Positions 14,556 to 22,294 of a DNA stretch of 23,073 nt are shown one piece after another (within the stretch, counting starts at the first letter, position 1; each line of letters starts with the position of its first letter). The translations under genes and the position numbers were made by a program. Below the pieces are notes generated by a model. The model did not search any database. It was not told the origin of the DNA and saw only the letters and a program-made list of their open reading frames with translations. The DNA is from Bacteroidales bacterium UBA1800 (GTDB taxonomy: Bacteria > Bacteroidota > Bacteroidia > Bacteroidales > VadinHA17). Location: contig DCFQ01000085.1 in the NCBI GenBank assembly GCA_002319915.1, positions 67,390 through 90,462 of the forward strand. The letters are read 5' to 3'.

Positions 14556-16187
14556 ATGAAAATATTAAAGGATATGAATAAAAAGATATTTATACTGGGA
14601 TTAATGCTTTCAGCACTGACCATCGGGTCGTGCGTGAAAGATCTGGATGTGACGCCCAAGGATCCGAACACCATCATGGCCGGCAACATCATGAACGACC
14701 CTGTGTACATGAAGGAAGTTCTCGGAAAGATCTATGCCAGCTTCGTGATTGCCGGCCAGAACGGCAGCGACGCCGATATCTCGGCCTCGGATGTGAATTT
14801 CTTCACGACGGCAAGGGCGCTCTGGAACCTCCAGGAAATAACCACCGATGAGGCAATATGCGGATGGGGTGATGTCGGAATTGCAGACCTGAATACCCAG
14901 ACTTGGAGCTCGAGCAATCCGTTCCTCACAGCTCTTTATCAGCGTCTCAGCCTTAGCATCACATACGCCAACGACTTTATCAAGCTCACTAATGGCAGCT
15001 CTGACCCGGCCGTTCAGAAGTACAATGCAGAAGCCCGTTTCCTAAGGGCCCTCGCGTACTATTACCATATGGATCTTTTTGGGAACCCTCCTTTCACCAC
15101 TGATGCCGACGGTGTCGGAAAATACTATCCCAAGCAGATAACCAGAGCCAGGCTGTTCAATTACATTGTTTCCGAGCTTCATGCGATCGAGGACAAGCTT
15201 GGCGAACCGAAAGCCTCCTATCCCCAGGCTGACAAGGCAGCAGCATGGATGCTTCTTGCTAAAGTCTACCTGAATGCTGAGGTATACACCGGGACAGCCA
15301 AATTGGACAGTTGCAAGCTCTATTGTGACAAGGTCATTAACAGCGGAGCTTATTCGCTTGCAACGAATTACAGGCAGAATTTCTCAGCCGACAACGACGG
15401 CGTCCATAATCCCGAGATGATCTTCGCATTTGAGCTGGACGGGGATAAAACCCAGGGTTATGTGGCCACAACCTTCATTATTGAATCGTGCAGCGATGCA
15501 ACCTACATCAGGGCTGAAGATTTTCACGGGCTGACCTCGAATACTAACTGGAACGGCAACCGCGCAAGGAAACAGTTCATGAACGTGCTGGTCGACACGC
15601 TTGCAACATACGGCAACGTGCCTGTCCCAACCACTGATCCAACGTTTGCGCAGTGCAAGGACAAGAGGGTTTTCCTCAAGATGAAGAAAAGCCTGAACAT
15701 CCCGAGCCCTTCTTCGAGCGGTGATTACGGGATTGGCGTCTACAAATTCACTGCAAAGAACTCTGACGGAACGCTCCCTGCAGGCCAGAACCCGGCCTTT
15801 GCAAACACCGATTTCCCGATCTTCCGTTACGCCGATGCATTGCTTATGAGAGCAGAAGCATCTTTCAGGCTGGGCGATGACGCCTCTGCAGTGAGTGATA
15901 TCAACCTTGTCAGGACAAGGGCATACGGAGATGCCAGCGGCAACATTACGGCCGGCCAGCTGACTGATCAGTTCCTGCTCGATGAGCGTGGACGCGAATT
16001 CTACTATGAGGCCCAGAGGCGTACCGACCTTGTCCGTTTCGGTAAATTCACCGACGGGAATTACAACTGGGCATGGAAAGGAAATGCTTACAATGGCTCC
16101 AACACCGACAGCCATCTCAACCTCTTCCCGATTCCGGGTGCAGAGGTCTCGGCAAATCCCAATATCCATCAAAATACTGGTTATTAA
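14556..16187 (+). CDS. susD: SusD-family starch-binding surface lipoprotein
   Basis: A 543-residue SusD-type protein with a lipoprotein signal ending LTIGSC (Cys26). TPR-like helices include YNAEARFLRALAYYYHMDLFGNPPF, a SusD hallmark, and the C-terminal part has FPIFRYADALLMRAEA and LLDERGREFYYEAQRRTDLVRFG, also typical. It forms the lid on SusC and captures glycans at the cell surface. The start at 14556 directly follows the susC stop by 1 bp; a second ATG at 14574 would give an equally good, shorter signal peptide and is preceded by AAAGGAT. Second gene of the susCDE operon. The ligand is inferred as starch or maltodextrin from context, not from binding residues. Confidence 0.94.
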   Translation: MKILKDMNKKIFILGLMLSALTIGSCVKDLDVTPKDPNTIMAGNIMNDPVYMKEVLGKIYASFVIAGQNGSDADISASDVNFFTTARALWNLQEITTDEAICGWGDVGIADLNTQTWSSSNPFLTALYQRLSLSITYANDFIKLTNGSSDPAVQKYNAEARFLRALAYYYHMDLFGNPPFTTDADGVGKYYPKQITRARLFNYIVSELHAIEDKLGEPKASYPQADKAAAWMLLAKVYLNAEVYTGTAKLDSCKLYCDKVINSGAYSLATNYRQNFSADNDGVHNPEMIFAFELDGDKTQGYVATTFIIESCSDATYIRAEDFHGLTSNTNWNGNRARKQFMNVLVDTLATYGNVPVPTTDPTFAQCKDKRVFLKMKKSLNIPSPSSSGDYGIGVYKFTAKNSDGTLPAGQNPAFANTDFPIFRYADALLMRAEASFRLGDDASAVSDINLVRTRAYGDASGNITAGQLTDQFLLDERGREFYYEAQRRTDLVRFGKFTDGNYNWAWKGNAYNGSNTDSHLNLFPIPGAEVSANPNIHQNTGY

Positions 16188-16213
16188 TGCTTTAACCTAA
16201 AATTTACAAAGCA

Positions 16214-17245
16214 ATGAATAAGCGAAATATAATTTATCTGACAATTGCCGTGCTGGTCAGCATCATCTCCGGCTGCAAGAAAGACGGAACGATGGTAACC
16301 ATGAAGGCCAACCCGGCAGCACCAGCCATCATAACTTTGCCGGACCTTACTCTCCAGAGGACAGATGCGGCAAATGTCCTTGAGTTTGTCGGAACCCCGG
16401 TTGATCCCGGTTTCAGGGCATCAGCAAACTACTATCTTGAGGCATCGCTCGGCGGAAGCAATTTTGCTGAGGCTGCGACCATTTACTCCGGTGTGCAGGA
16501 CACCTCGATAAAGATTACCGTCGGTGATCTGAACGGGATTCTTTTGAAGTATTTCCCTTCCGACCAGGCTTCCTCGCTCGATTTCCGGATCAGGGCAGTG
16601 CTTGTGGTCGACGCAGGTACCGGCGCTCCCGGGACCGGCACCCAGCCTTTCGAATACTCTTCTGCCGTTGTAAGCGAAACGGTCACCATTTACGGATTCC
16701 CACGCCTCGATGTTATAGGCTCAGGAACCGGACAAAAGATCGAATCACCGCTTGGAAATGGCAGTTATTCAGGGTTTGTCAAGCTCGATGACGCTAGCTT
16801 CACGCTGAAGAATCCGGATACGGGAGTTGTTTACGGCACTGACGGCAGCCTGCTTGCTGTCGACGGAGCAGCGTTTGCTCCTTCCACGGGAGCCGGCTGG
16901 TACAAGCTGTCGGCTGACACACAGGCACTCACATATTCGTTTGCACCCTACAAGATCGGCCTTGTCGGTTCCGCCACACCTCACGGATGGGACGCTCCCG
17001 ATCAGAAGATGGATTATGATGCAAAGACAAATACCTGGAGGATCACCCTCACTCTGACCGACGGGGACATCAAGTTCAGGCTCAATGACGACTGGGGCTG
17101 GAACCTGGGCGGTACGACCGATAACCTCGTTCATAACGGTTCAAACATCACTGTCACCGCAGGCAATTATACCATCGCTCTTACTATCACTGTTGCCGGA
17201 CCAAACGGTTCAGAAGCAGGAACCTATACAATTACGAAAAACTGA
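16214..17245 (+). CDS. susE: SusE-like starch-binding outer-membrane lipoprotein
   Basis: A 343-residue lipoprotein with signal ending SIISGC (Cys21), followed by KKDG, which fits the surface-export signal of this phylum. Residues about 35-160 form the SusE N-terminal Ig-like domain (PDLTLQRTDAANVLEFVG...FRIRAVL). Next comes a domain from about 165, and a last SusE/SusF carbohydrate-binding module at about 245-343 with IGLVGSATPHGWDAPDQ, IKFRLNDDWGWNLGG and the ending TYTITKN. Aromatic residues in such modules stack on glucose rings. It would hold alpha-glucan at the surface but is not a transporter. It lies 26 bp after susD and 30 bp before the SusF-like gene. Confidence 0.88.
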   Translation: MNKRNIIYLTIAVLVSIISGCKKDGTMVTMKANPAAPAIITLPDLTLQRTDAANVLEFVGTPVDPGFRASANYYLEASLGGSNFAEAATIYSGVQDTSIKITVGDLNGILLKYFPSDQASSLDFRIRAVLVVDAGTGAPGTGTQPFEYSSAVVSETVTIYGFPRLDVIGSGTGQKIESPLGNGSYSGFVKLDDASFTLKNPDTGVVYGTDGSLLAVDGAAFAPSTGAGWYKLSADTQALTYSFAPYKIGLVGSATPHGWDAPDQKMDYDAKTNTWRITLTLTDGDIKFRLNDDWGWNLGGTTDNLVHNGSNITVTAGNYTIALTITVAGPNGSEAGTYTITKN

Positions 17246-17275
17246 TCTGGCTGAAACTTCTTAATTAGGAATTTT

Positions 17276-19126
17276 ATGAAAAGAAAATCTGTTTATAAAG
17301 CACTATCGACGCTTGCCGTGCTGCTGGCGATCTTCGCCGGTTGTACAAAGGAATCGTCGGACGTCAGATTAAGTCCTGCACTTTCAACCGCACAGGTCCT
17401 TAACATCAAGTCTGACTCTGCTACTGTCGTGGGTTTTGTTGTTGCTTCTGGCAGCGGGTTCACCGAAAAGGGAGTCTGCTATAGCCTGGAAACCGGTCCC
17501 GATATTTCCGACACAAAGGTGCCATACACCACCCCAGGCACCAGGACCGCCACATTCAATGTCAGGATCGGCGGCCTGCAATATGCTACCAAATATTATG
17601 CCCGGGCATATGCAACCGGAGCATCGTCCACAATCTATGGTGAAGAGGTTTCATTTACGACCCTTCCAGTGGTCCCGACGCTTACAACTGCCGATATCAC
17701 TGCTGTAACAGGGAACTCTGCTGCAGGAGGCGGCAATGTAACGGTCACTGGCGGGGCTGACGTCACGGCCCGTGGAGTTTGCTTCGGCACGAGTCACAAT
17801 CCCACGGTTTCGGGAAGCAAGACCTCCGACGGACAGGGGACCGGGGCATTCACAAGCGCACTCACCAACCTGCTCGGAAACACCCTGTACTATGTCAGGG
17901 CATATGCCACCAACAGCGCCGGTACAGGCTATGGACCCGAGGTATCATTTACCACGCTTGTCGACCTTCCGAAGCTGACCACAGCCGCCGTGACAGGCAT
18001 AACAAAGATATCGGCGATAACCGGGGGAAATGTCACATATGACGGTGGTGGAACCATTACCGCGAGAGGGCTTGCATGGGGTTCCTCCTCCAATCCCACC
18101 ATTGAAAATAACGTCATAGACGGTGGTATGGGAACCGGGGAATTCGTAAGCAATATTGAAGGGCTCTCCAAAAACACTGTATATCATGTCAGGGCTTATG
18201 CCACAAACAGTGCTGGTACGGTTTACGGCAACGATATCCAGTTTACAACCCTCGGCGACAATCTCACCTGGAATATCCCTGGCGGTTATGTTTCCGCAAG
18301 CTATCCCGGCTCGACATATGCCGACTGGTCTCCCGGAAGCTCGCCCCAGGTAAAAAGTGTGATCACATCGCCCGATAACCTGGAGGGATATGTTTATATG
18401 GCCAATGCTTCAAACGAGTGGAAGTTCGCAACGCAGAACGACTGGAGCGGACCAAACTACGGGGTCGGGTCGACACCCGGAGTTCTCGATCCGACCGGAG
18501 GCAATATCGTTTCACCTGCCGGCTATTACAAGATAAATGCCAACGCCTCGACGATGACCTATACCGCTGTTGCAACCGTATGGGGAGTGATCGGGGATGC
18601 AAGCCCGCAGGGTTGGAATGATGAAACGCCTCTTACCTACAGCCCTTCGTTAAGGGCATGGACAGGAAGCGTCCACCTGACCGCAGCTTCCTTCAAGTTC
18701 CGTGCAAACCATAACTGGGATTTCAACTATGGAAGCACTGCAGGCAATGCCACACTCGACGCCGGCGGCAGCAATATCGCAGTGACTGTTGAATCTGATT
18801 ACGCATTCACGCTCGATCTGAGCCAGCCTAACGCTTACACCTATACCGCAAACAGGTGGGGTGTGATCGGGGACGCAACGCCGGGCGGATGGGGTTCCGA
18901 TCAGAACATGACCTGGGATGCTGCCAATCACGTCTTTACCGTTACACTTGACCTCATCGCCGGTGCATTCAAGTTCAGGGCCAATGACGACTGGGCTGTC
19001 AACTACGGCGGCACTGACCTGAACAACCTCACCCAGGGGGGAGACAATATCCCTGTTACGGTGGCCGGCAACTACACTCTTACTTTTGACCCGTGGAGCC
19101 ATGTTGCAACTGTAACCAAGAACTGA
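17276..19126 (+). CDS. SusF-like lipoprotein with three FN3-like repeats and three starch-binding-type modules
   Basis: A 616-residue lipoprotein with signal ending AIFAGC (Cys23), then TKESSD. Three repeats of about 95 residues follow (about 36-130, 134-228, 232-326), each with G(V/L) near the middle and ending in a fibronectin-type YYVRAYATNSAGTxYG...FTTL pattern. Then come three modules of the SusE/SusF type: a divergent one (about 332-435) and two close ones starting WGVIGD at 436 and 528, each with P-x-GW and FKFRAN-x-x-W-x-x-NYG. The ending VATVTKN matches the YTITKN ending of SusE. SusF of B. thetaiotaomicron also has three binding modules, but I do not recall three N-terminal FN3-like repeats there. 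It probably extends binding modules away from the membrane. Last gene before the terminator. Confidence 0.86.
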   Translation: MKRKSVYKALSTLAVLLAIFAGCTKESSDVRLSPALSTAQVLNIKSDSATVVGFVVASGSGFTEKGVCYSLETGPDISDTKVPYTTPGTRTATFNVRIGGLQYATKYYARAYATGASSTIYGEEVSFTTLPVVPTLTTADITAVTGNSAAGGGNVTVTGGADVTARGVCFGTSHNPTVSGSKTSDGQGTGAFTSALTNLLGNTLYYVRAYATNSAGTGYGPEVSFTTLVDLPKLTTAAVTGITKISAITGGNVTYDGGGTITARGLAWGSSSNPTIENNVIDGGMGTGEFVSNIEGLSKNTVYHVRAYATNSAGTVYGNDIQFTTLGDNLTWNIPGGYVSASYPGSTYADWSPGSSPQVKSVITSPDNLEGYVYMANASNEWKFATQNDWSGPNYGVGSTPGVLDPTGGNIVSPAGYYKINANASTMTYTAVATVWGVIGDASPQGWNDETPLTYSPSLRAWTGSVHLTAASFKFRANHNWDFNYGSTAGNATLDAGGSNIAVTVESDYAFTLDLSQPNAYTYTANRWGVIGDATPGGWGSDQNMTWDAANHVFTVTLDLIAGAFKFRANDDWAVNYGGTDLNNLTQGGDNIPVTVAGNYTLTFDPWSHVATVTKN

Positions 19127-19168
19127 AATTGATATAGGGGTATATCATATTAGTTGACAAAATGATTC

Positions 19169-19205
19169 AAAAGGCCTCTTCGCTGATAAAAGAAGGGGCC
19201 TTTTT
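19169..19205 (+). terminator. Intrinsic terminator after the susCDE-susF-like operon
   Basis: AAAAGGCCTCTTC (19169-19181) pairs with GAAGGGGCCTTTTT (19192-19205) in a stem of about 13 bp with one G-T wobble and a 10-nt loop, ending in a run of five T. It lies 43 bp after the stop of the SusF-like gene and separates that operon from the amylase gene. Confidence 0.85.
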
Positions 19206-19222
19206 AAATGAATTTAATACCT

Positions 19223-19284
19223 CACTTCCTTTTATTCCCGGCTCCCGGGAGAGCGTGGGAAGATCAGAAGAAAATAAGGAAGTG
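19223..19284. repeat. Nested inverted repeat between operon and amylase gene
   Basis: CACTTCCTT (19223-19231) is the exact reverse complement of AAGGAAGTG (19276-19284). Inside lie TTCCC...GGGAA and a central 10-bp palindrome CTCCCGGGAG. The arms could form one branched hairpin. It does not look like an insertion sequence because it has no coding content. Confidence 0.5.
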
Positions 19285-19319
19285 CCCCTCTCTCTTGGGA
19301 GAGGGATTGGGGTGAGGGC
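19284..19319. repeat. CCCTCTC...GAGAGGG dispersed-type repeat
   Basis: GCCCCTCTCTCTTGG is followed by GAGAGGGATTGGGGTGAGGGC. It has a short CCTCTC/GAGAGG hairpin, and GCCC and GGGC at its ends. I see only one copy in this window, so calling it dispersed rests on my general memory of similar sequences in genomes of this phylum. Its ATTGG supplies the possible -33 element of the amylase gene. Confidence 0.45.
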
Positions 19320-19337
19320 AAATTTTGACTAACTTTA
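19307..19337 (+). promoter_or_regulatory. Weak candidate promoter of the GH13 gene
   Basis: TTGG (19307-19310) and TAACTTTA (19330-19337) are 19 nt apart. The second deviates from TAnnTTTG in the last base. It is the only reasonable match between the terminator and the amylase start; the leader would be about 14 nt. Confidence 0.33.
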
Positions 19338-19356
19338 ATCCTTAATTGCCGGCTAA

Positions 19357-19776
19357 ATGTTAAAAACAAGACTTCTTATTTTCAGCGTCTTCCTGGCATT
19401 TAATGCATTATCCGCCCAGATGGTCACCACCAGCCCGGCACTACCGGTATCAGGGGCAGCCATCAGCATCTTTTACGACACCTCCAAGGATGTCGGAGAC
19501 CTCCATAACTATACGGGAGACCTCTATGTCCATACCGGTGTGACCATTAACGGAACAACCTGGCAGCATGTGATCGGGACCTGGGGGAACAATACCTCCC
19601 AGCCCAGGCTCAAATACCTTGGGAACCACCTTTATGAGCTTGACATCGTTCCCGATCTCAAAACATTCTATTCCATGGGTGCCTCGGAAGTCGCGACCCA
19701 GATATGCCTTGTGTTCCGGAACCCGGCCGGCACCATGCAGACAAGGCCTGACATCTTTCTCGATGTGTTTGCATAA
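19357..19776 (+). CDS. N-terminal fragment of secreted GH13 protein, cut by in-frame TAA
   Basis: A 139-residue frame starting with a signal peptide (MLKTRLLIFSVFLAFNALSA, cleavage likely after SAQ). A beta-rich domain follows (SGAAISIFYDTSK...LYVHTGV...WQHVIGTWGNN), of the kind found before the catalytic part of large Bacteroidota amylases. It ends PDIFLDVFA then TAA. After the stop the same frame continues for 13 codons without an ATG and then into the GH13 gene at 19816, all in one phase. The fragment alone has no catalytic site. The two pieces together give a normal secreted enzyme, so I treat this as one gene split by a nonsense change. A change of GAA to TAA would explain it. If expressed, the fragment would be exported and probably inactive. 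Confidence 0.75.
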   Translation: MLKTRLLIFSVFLAFNALSAQMVTTSPALPVSGAAISIFYDTSKDVGDLHNYTGDLYVHTGVTINGTTWQHVIGTWGNNTSQPRLKYLGNHLYELDIVPDLKTFYSMGASEVATQICLVFRNPAGTMQTRPDIFLDVFA

Positions 19777-19815
19777 AAGCTCAATACCCTGATCATCCTT
19801 CCGGCCAAATCATCC

Positions 19816-22143
19816 ATGATCACCGACCTAAACCAACAGATCCCCGTAAAAGCAGCAGCGATCATGGCCGATTCAGTCACTCTGTATATAAACAACCAGT
19901 ATGTAAAAAGCGGTAACACTCCTGATCTTGTGACAGATACGATCAAAATGACAAGTTACGGGGCGTACTGGATCAAATCCGTTGCCTGGGACAAGCCATC
20001 TTTTGCGGCCGATTCCTTTTTTGTATATGTGAAGAAGCCTGTTACAGTTGAAGTGCTGCCACAGGGAATGGAGGACGGGATTAATTATACCGGGAACAGC
20101 TCTGTCACCCTTGTGCTTCATGCACCTTACAAGAACTTTGTTTTTGTAACGGGTGATTTTACCGGCTGGGTGCCGGGTGACAAGGGTTACATGAAAAGGA
20201 CCCCCGACGGAGAGAGATACTGGGTATCGATCGGCGGGCTCGACCCGGGAAAGGAGTACCGTTTCCAGTATTACGTCGATTCGACGCTCTATATTGCCGA
20301 TCCATATGCCGACAAGATCCTAGATCCATCCAACGACCAGTATATTTCCACGCAGACATATCCAGATCTGATAAGCTACCCGGAGAATCTTGCGACCGGG
20401 ATAGTATCCGTACTTCAGACCGCCCAGGTCCCCTACCAGTGGAAAACGGCCGGCTTTCAGCCCCCGGATAAATCGAAGCTTACCATTTATGAGCTGCTCA
20501 TCAGGGATTTCACTGCCGCCCATGATTTCAGAACTCTCACCGACACCCTCGGGTACCTGGCCAGGCTGGGGATCAATGCAATCGAGCTTATGCCGGTCTG
20601 CGAATTTGAGGGGAACCTCAGCTGGGGGTATAACCCCGACTTTTATTTTGCGCCCGATAAATATTACGGGCCGAAAAATGACATGAAGGCATTTATCGAC
20701 AGCTGCCATGCCAGGGGAATTGCCGTCATCATGGATATGGTGCTCAATCATTGCTATGGCCAGTCGCCATTTGTCCAGCTTTACCTGGATCATTACGGTG
20801 CCGACCAGATCTACATGAAGGTCCCAAATCCCTGGTTCAACGCCAGCTCTCCCAACCCGGTATATAAATTCGGTGCCGATTTCAATCACGAAAGCCCTTC
20901 AACCCGGCAACTTGTCGATAGGATTAATGCCTACTGGCTCACAGAATACAAAATCGACGGCTTCAGGTTCGACTTTACAAAAGGCTTCACGAATACCCCG
21001 GGTGAAGGAAGTGCATATGATGCATCGAGGATTGCGATCCTGGAGAGGATGGCCGGCCGTATCAGGCAGATAAAGCCCGATGCATATCTTATCCTCGAAC
21101 ACTTCACGGCGAATGCCGAAGAGAAGGAGCTGTCCGATAATGGCATGATGATCTGGGGAAACGGCAATTCGTCGTACAGCAGTGCTGCTGAGGGAGTGGC
21201 GTCGGACCTTACCTACAACAGCTACCTCGGCCGCGGCTGGGATGTTCCGGCGCTCGTCACCTATATGGAAAGCCATGACGAGGAAAGGCTGATGGTGAAT
21301 GTCTTTAACAACGGGGCCTCCGCAGGCAGCTATAACACCCGGGACCTTAAAACCGCACTTAAGAGGATGGAGCTTGATGCAGTATTCTTCCTTACCATTC
21401 CCGGGCCAAAAATGATCTGGCAGTTTGGGGAACTGGGTTATGACATCCCGATCAATGAAGGAGGAAGGACCTCTGAGAAACCGATCAAGTGGGATTACTA
21501 TGCAATTCCAGGCCGTTACCACCTCTTCCTTACATACAAGGCCCTTAATCACCTCAGAGCGACTCAGAATGCATTCAGCACCGGTTCATTTTCGTATTCC
21601 CTTACCCAGGCGACAAAGCGGCTTCAGCTGACCGGGAGCTCGATGAACGTAAATATCCTTGGAAATTTCGGGGTGACAGGATCGTCGATAAACCCTGCAT
21701 TCCCCAATTCGGGAAAATGGTACGAATACTTTACGGGCGATTCAATAACAGTCGCTGATAATGCCGGGCCGATAGACTTGCAGCCTGGTGAATTCAGGCT
21801 CTATACAACGAAAAAGCTCGAGTCTGCGGGGCTGGTTACGGGGATAAAGGACATAAATCCCTGGGTGCCTGAAACAAAAATTACGGTCTACCCCAATCCT
21901 TCCGCAGGTGAATTCAGGTTTAATATTGAGAACGAGACTCCCGGCAAGCTTACAGTCAGGGTTTATGACTTGTCGGGGAGAATGATCAGGGACCTGAGTG
22001 AATATAGTCCGGGAGGCTCACGGTTGATCACCTGGGATGGCAGGGACAGTAACGGGTCCGATGCTGCAGAGGGTATCTATTTCGTGAAATTCAGTTCATC
22101 CGTGGTTTCTTCTACTGCGCGAATCATTAAGATCCGTAAATAA
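19816..22143 (+). CDS. GH13 alpha-amylase-like enzyme with T9SS sorting domain (main fragment)
   Basis: A 775-residue frame; residues are numbered from 19357 for the joined gene. After an Ig-like part comes an N-terminal GH13-associated module (FVFVTGDFTGWVPGDKGYMK), then the catalytic barrel with region I DMVLNH (460-465), nucleophile Asp539 in GFRFDF, acid/base Glu581 in LILEHF and Asp641 in ESHDEER. All four GH13 regions look intact, so the enzyme would cut alpha-1,4-glucan. The C-terminus has TVYPNPSAGEF...VYDLSGRMIRDL, a type A T9SS sorting domain. This fragment lacks a signal peptide, which lies before the in-frame stop. From its own ATG it would stay in the cytoplasm, where the sorting domain is useless. 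SusG in B. thetaiotaomicron is a lipoprotein, so the export route here differs. Exact specificity is unknown. Confidence 0.88.
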   Translation: MITDLNQQIPVKAAAIMADSVTLYINNQYVKSGNTPDLVTDTIKMTSYGAYWIKSVAWDKPSFAADSFFVYVKKPVTVEVLPQGMEDGINYTGNSSVTLVLHAPYKNFVFVTGDFTGWVPGDKGYMKRTPDGERYWVSIGGLDPGKEYRFQYYVDSTLYIADPYADKILDPSNDQYISTQTYPDLISYPENLATGIVSVLQTAQVPYQWKTAGFQPPDKSKLTIYELLIRDFTAAHDFRTLTDTLGYLARLGINAIELMPVCEFEGNLSWGYNPDFYFAPDKYYGPKNDMKAFIDSCHARGIAVIMDMVLNHCYGQSPFVQLYLDHYGADQIYMKVPNPWFNASSPNPVYKFGADFNHESPSTRQLVDRINAYWLTEYKIDGFRFDFTKGFTNTPGEGSAYDASRIAILERMAGRIRQIKPDAYLILEHFTANAEEKELSDNGMMIWGNGNSSYSSAAEGVASDLTYNSYLGRGWDVPALVTYMESHDEERLMVNVFNNGASAGSYNTRDLKTALKRMELDAVFFLTIPGPKMIWQFGELGYDIPINEGGRTSEKPIKWDYYAIPGRYHLFLTYKALNHLRATQNAFSTGSFSYSLTQATKRLQLTGSSMNVNILGNFGVTGSSINPAFPNSGKWYEYFTGDSITVADNAGPIDLQPGEFRLYTTKKLESAGLVTGIKDINPWVPETKITVYPNPSAGEFRFNIENETPGKLTVRVYDLSGRMIRDLSEYSPGGSRLITWDGRDSNGSDAAEGIYFVKFSSSVVSSTARIIKIRK

Positions 22144-22161
22144 AGTCCTAATACAGAAAGA

Positions 22162-22267
22162 TTAACCGCAGAGGGCACAAAGCAGGCGCCAAGGGCGCTA
22201 AGAAATCAGGTACTTCAATATGTTCTTTGCGTCCTTTGCTGAATTCCTTCGGGAACTTTGCGGTTAA
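22162..22267. repeat. Inverted element of CRCAAAG 7-mers bounded by TTAACCGCA
   Basis: A 106-bp element with perfect 9-bp ends TTAACCGCA / TGCGGTTAA. Left units CGCAGAG, CACAAAG, CGCCAAG and CGCTAAG start at 22167, 22176, 22187 and 22196 (9, 11, 9 nt). Right units CTTTGCG, CTTTGCT, CTTCGGG and CTTTGCG start at 22225, 22234, 22247 and 22256 (9, 13, 9 nt). Its left arm matches the single arm at 10135-10179. It lies between the two convergent GH13 genes and could form a hairpin on either transcript. Confidence 0.8.
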
Positions 22268-22294
22268 ATTATCCTTAATTAAGACACCTGATAC

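Larger units (their letters stand above)
19357..22143 (+). pseudogene. Full-length GH13 gene interrupted by one in-frame stop (19774-19776)
   Basis: Both fragments lie in the same reading frame and join into a 928-codon gene (including the TAA) with signal peptide, beta domains, GH13 barrel and T9SS domain in the normal order. The only defect is TAA at codon 140. It could be a recent inactivation, an assembly or sequencing error, or stop readthrough. The intact catalytic residues and lack of other damage argue for a recent event or an error. Confidence 0.65.

Noticed and set aside
15384..16172. 262-codon antisense frame opposite susD
   Set aside because: It is a shadow of susD with no recognisable family features.
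20899..21552. 217-codon antisense frame opposite the GH13 barrel
   Set aside because: It overlaps the catalytic core of a well-supported gene and has no domain signature.
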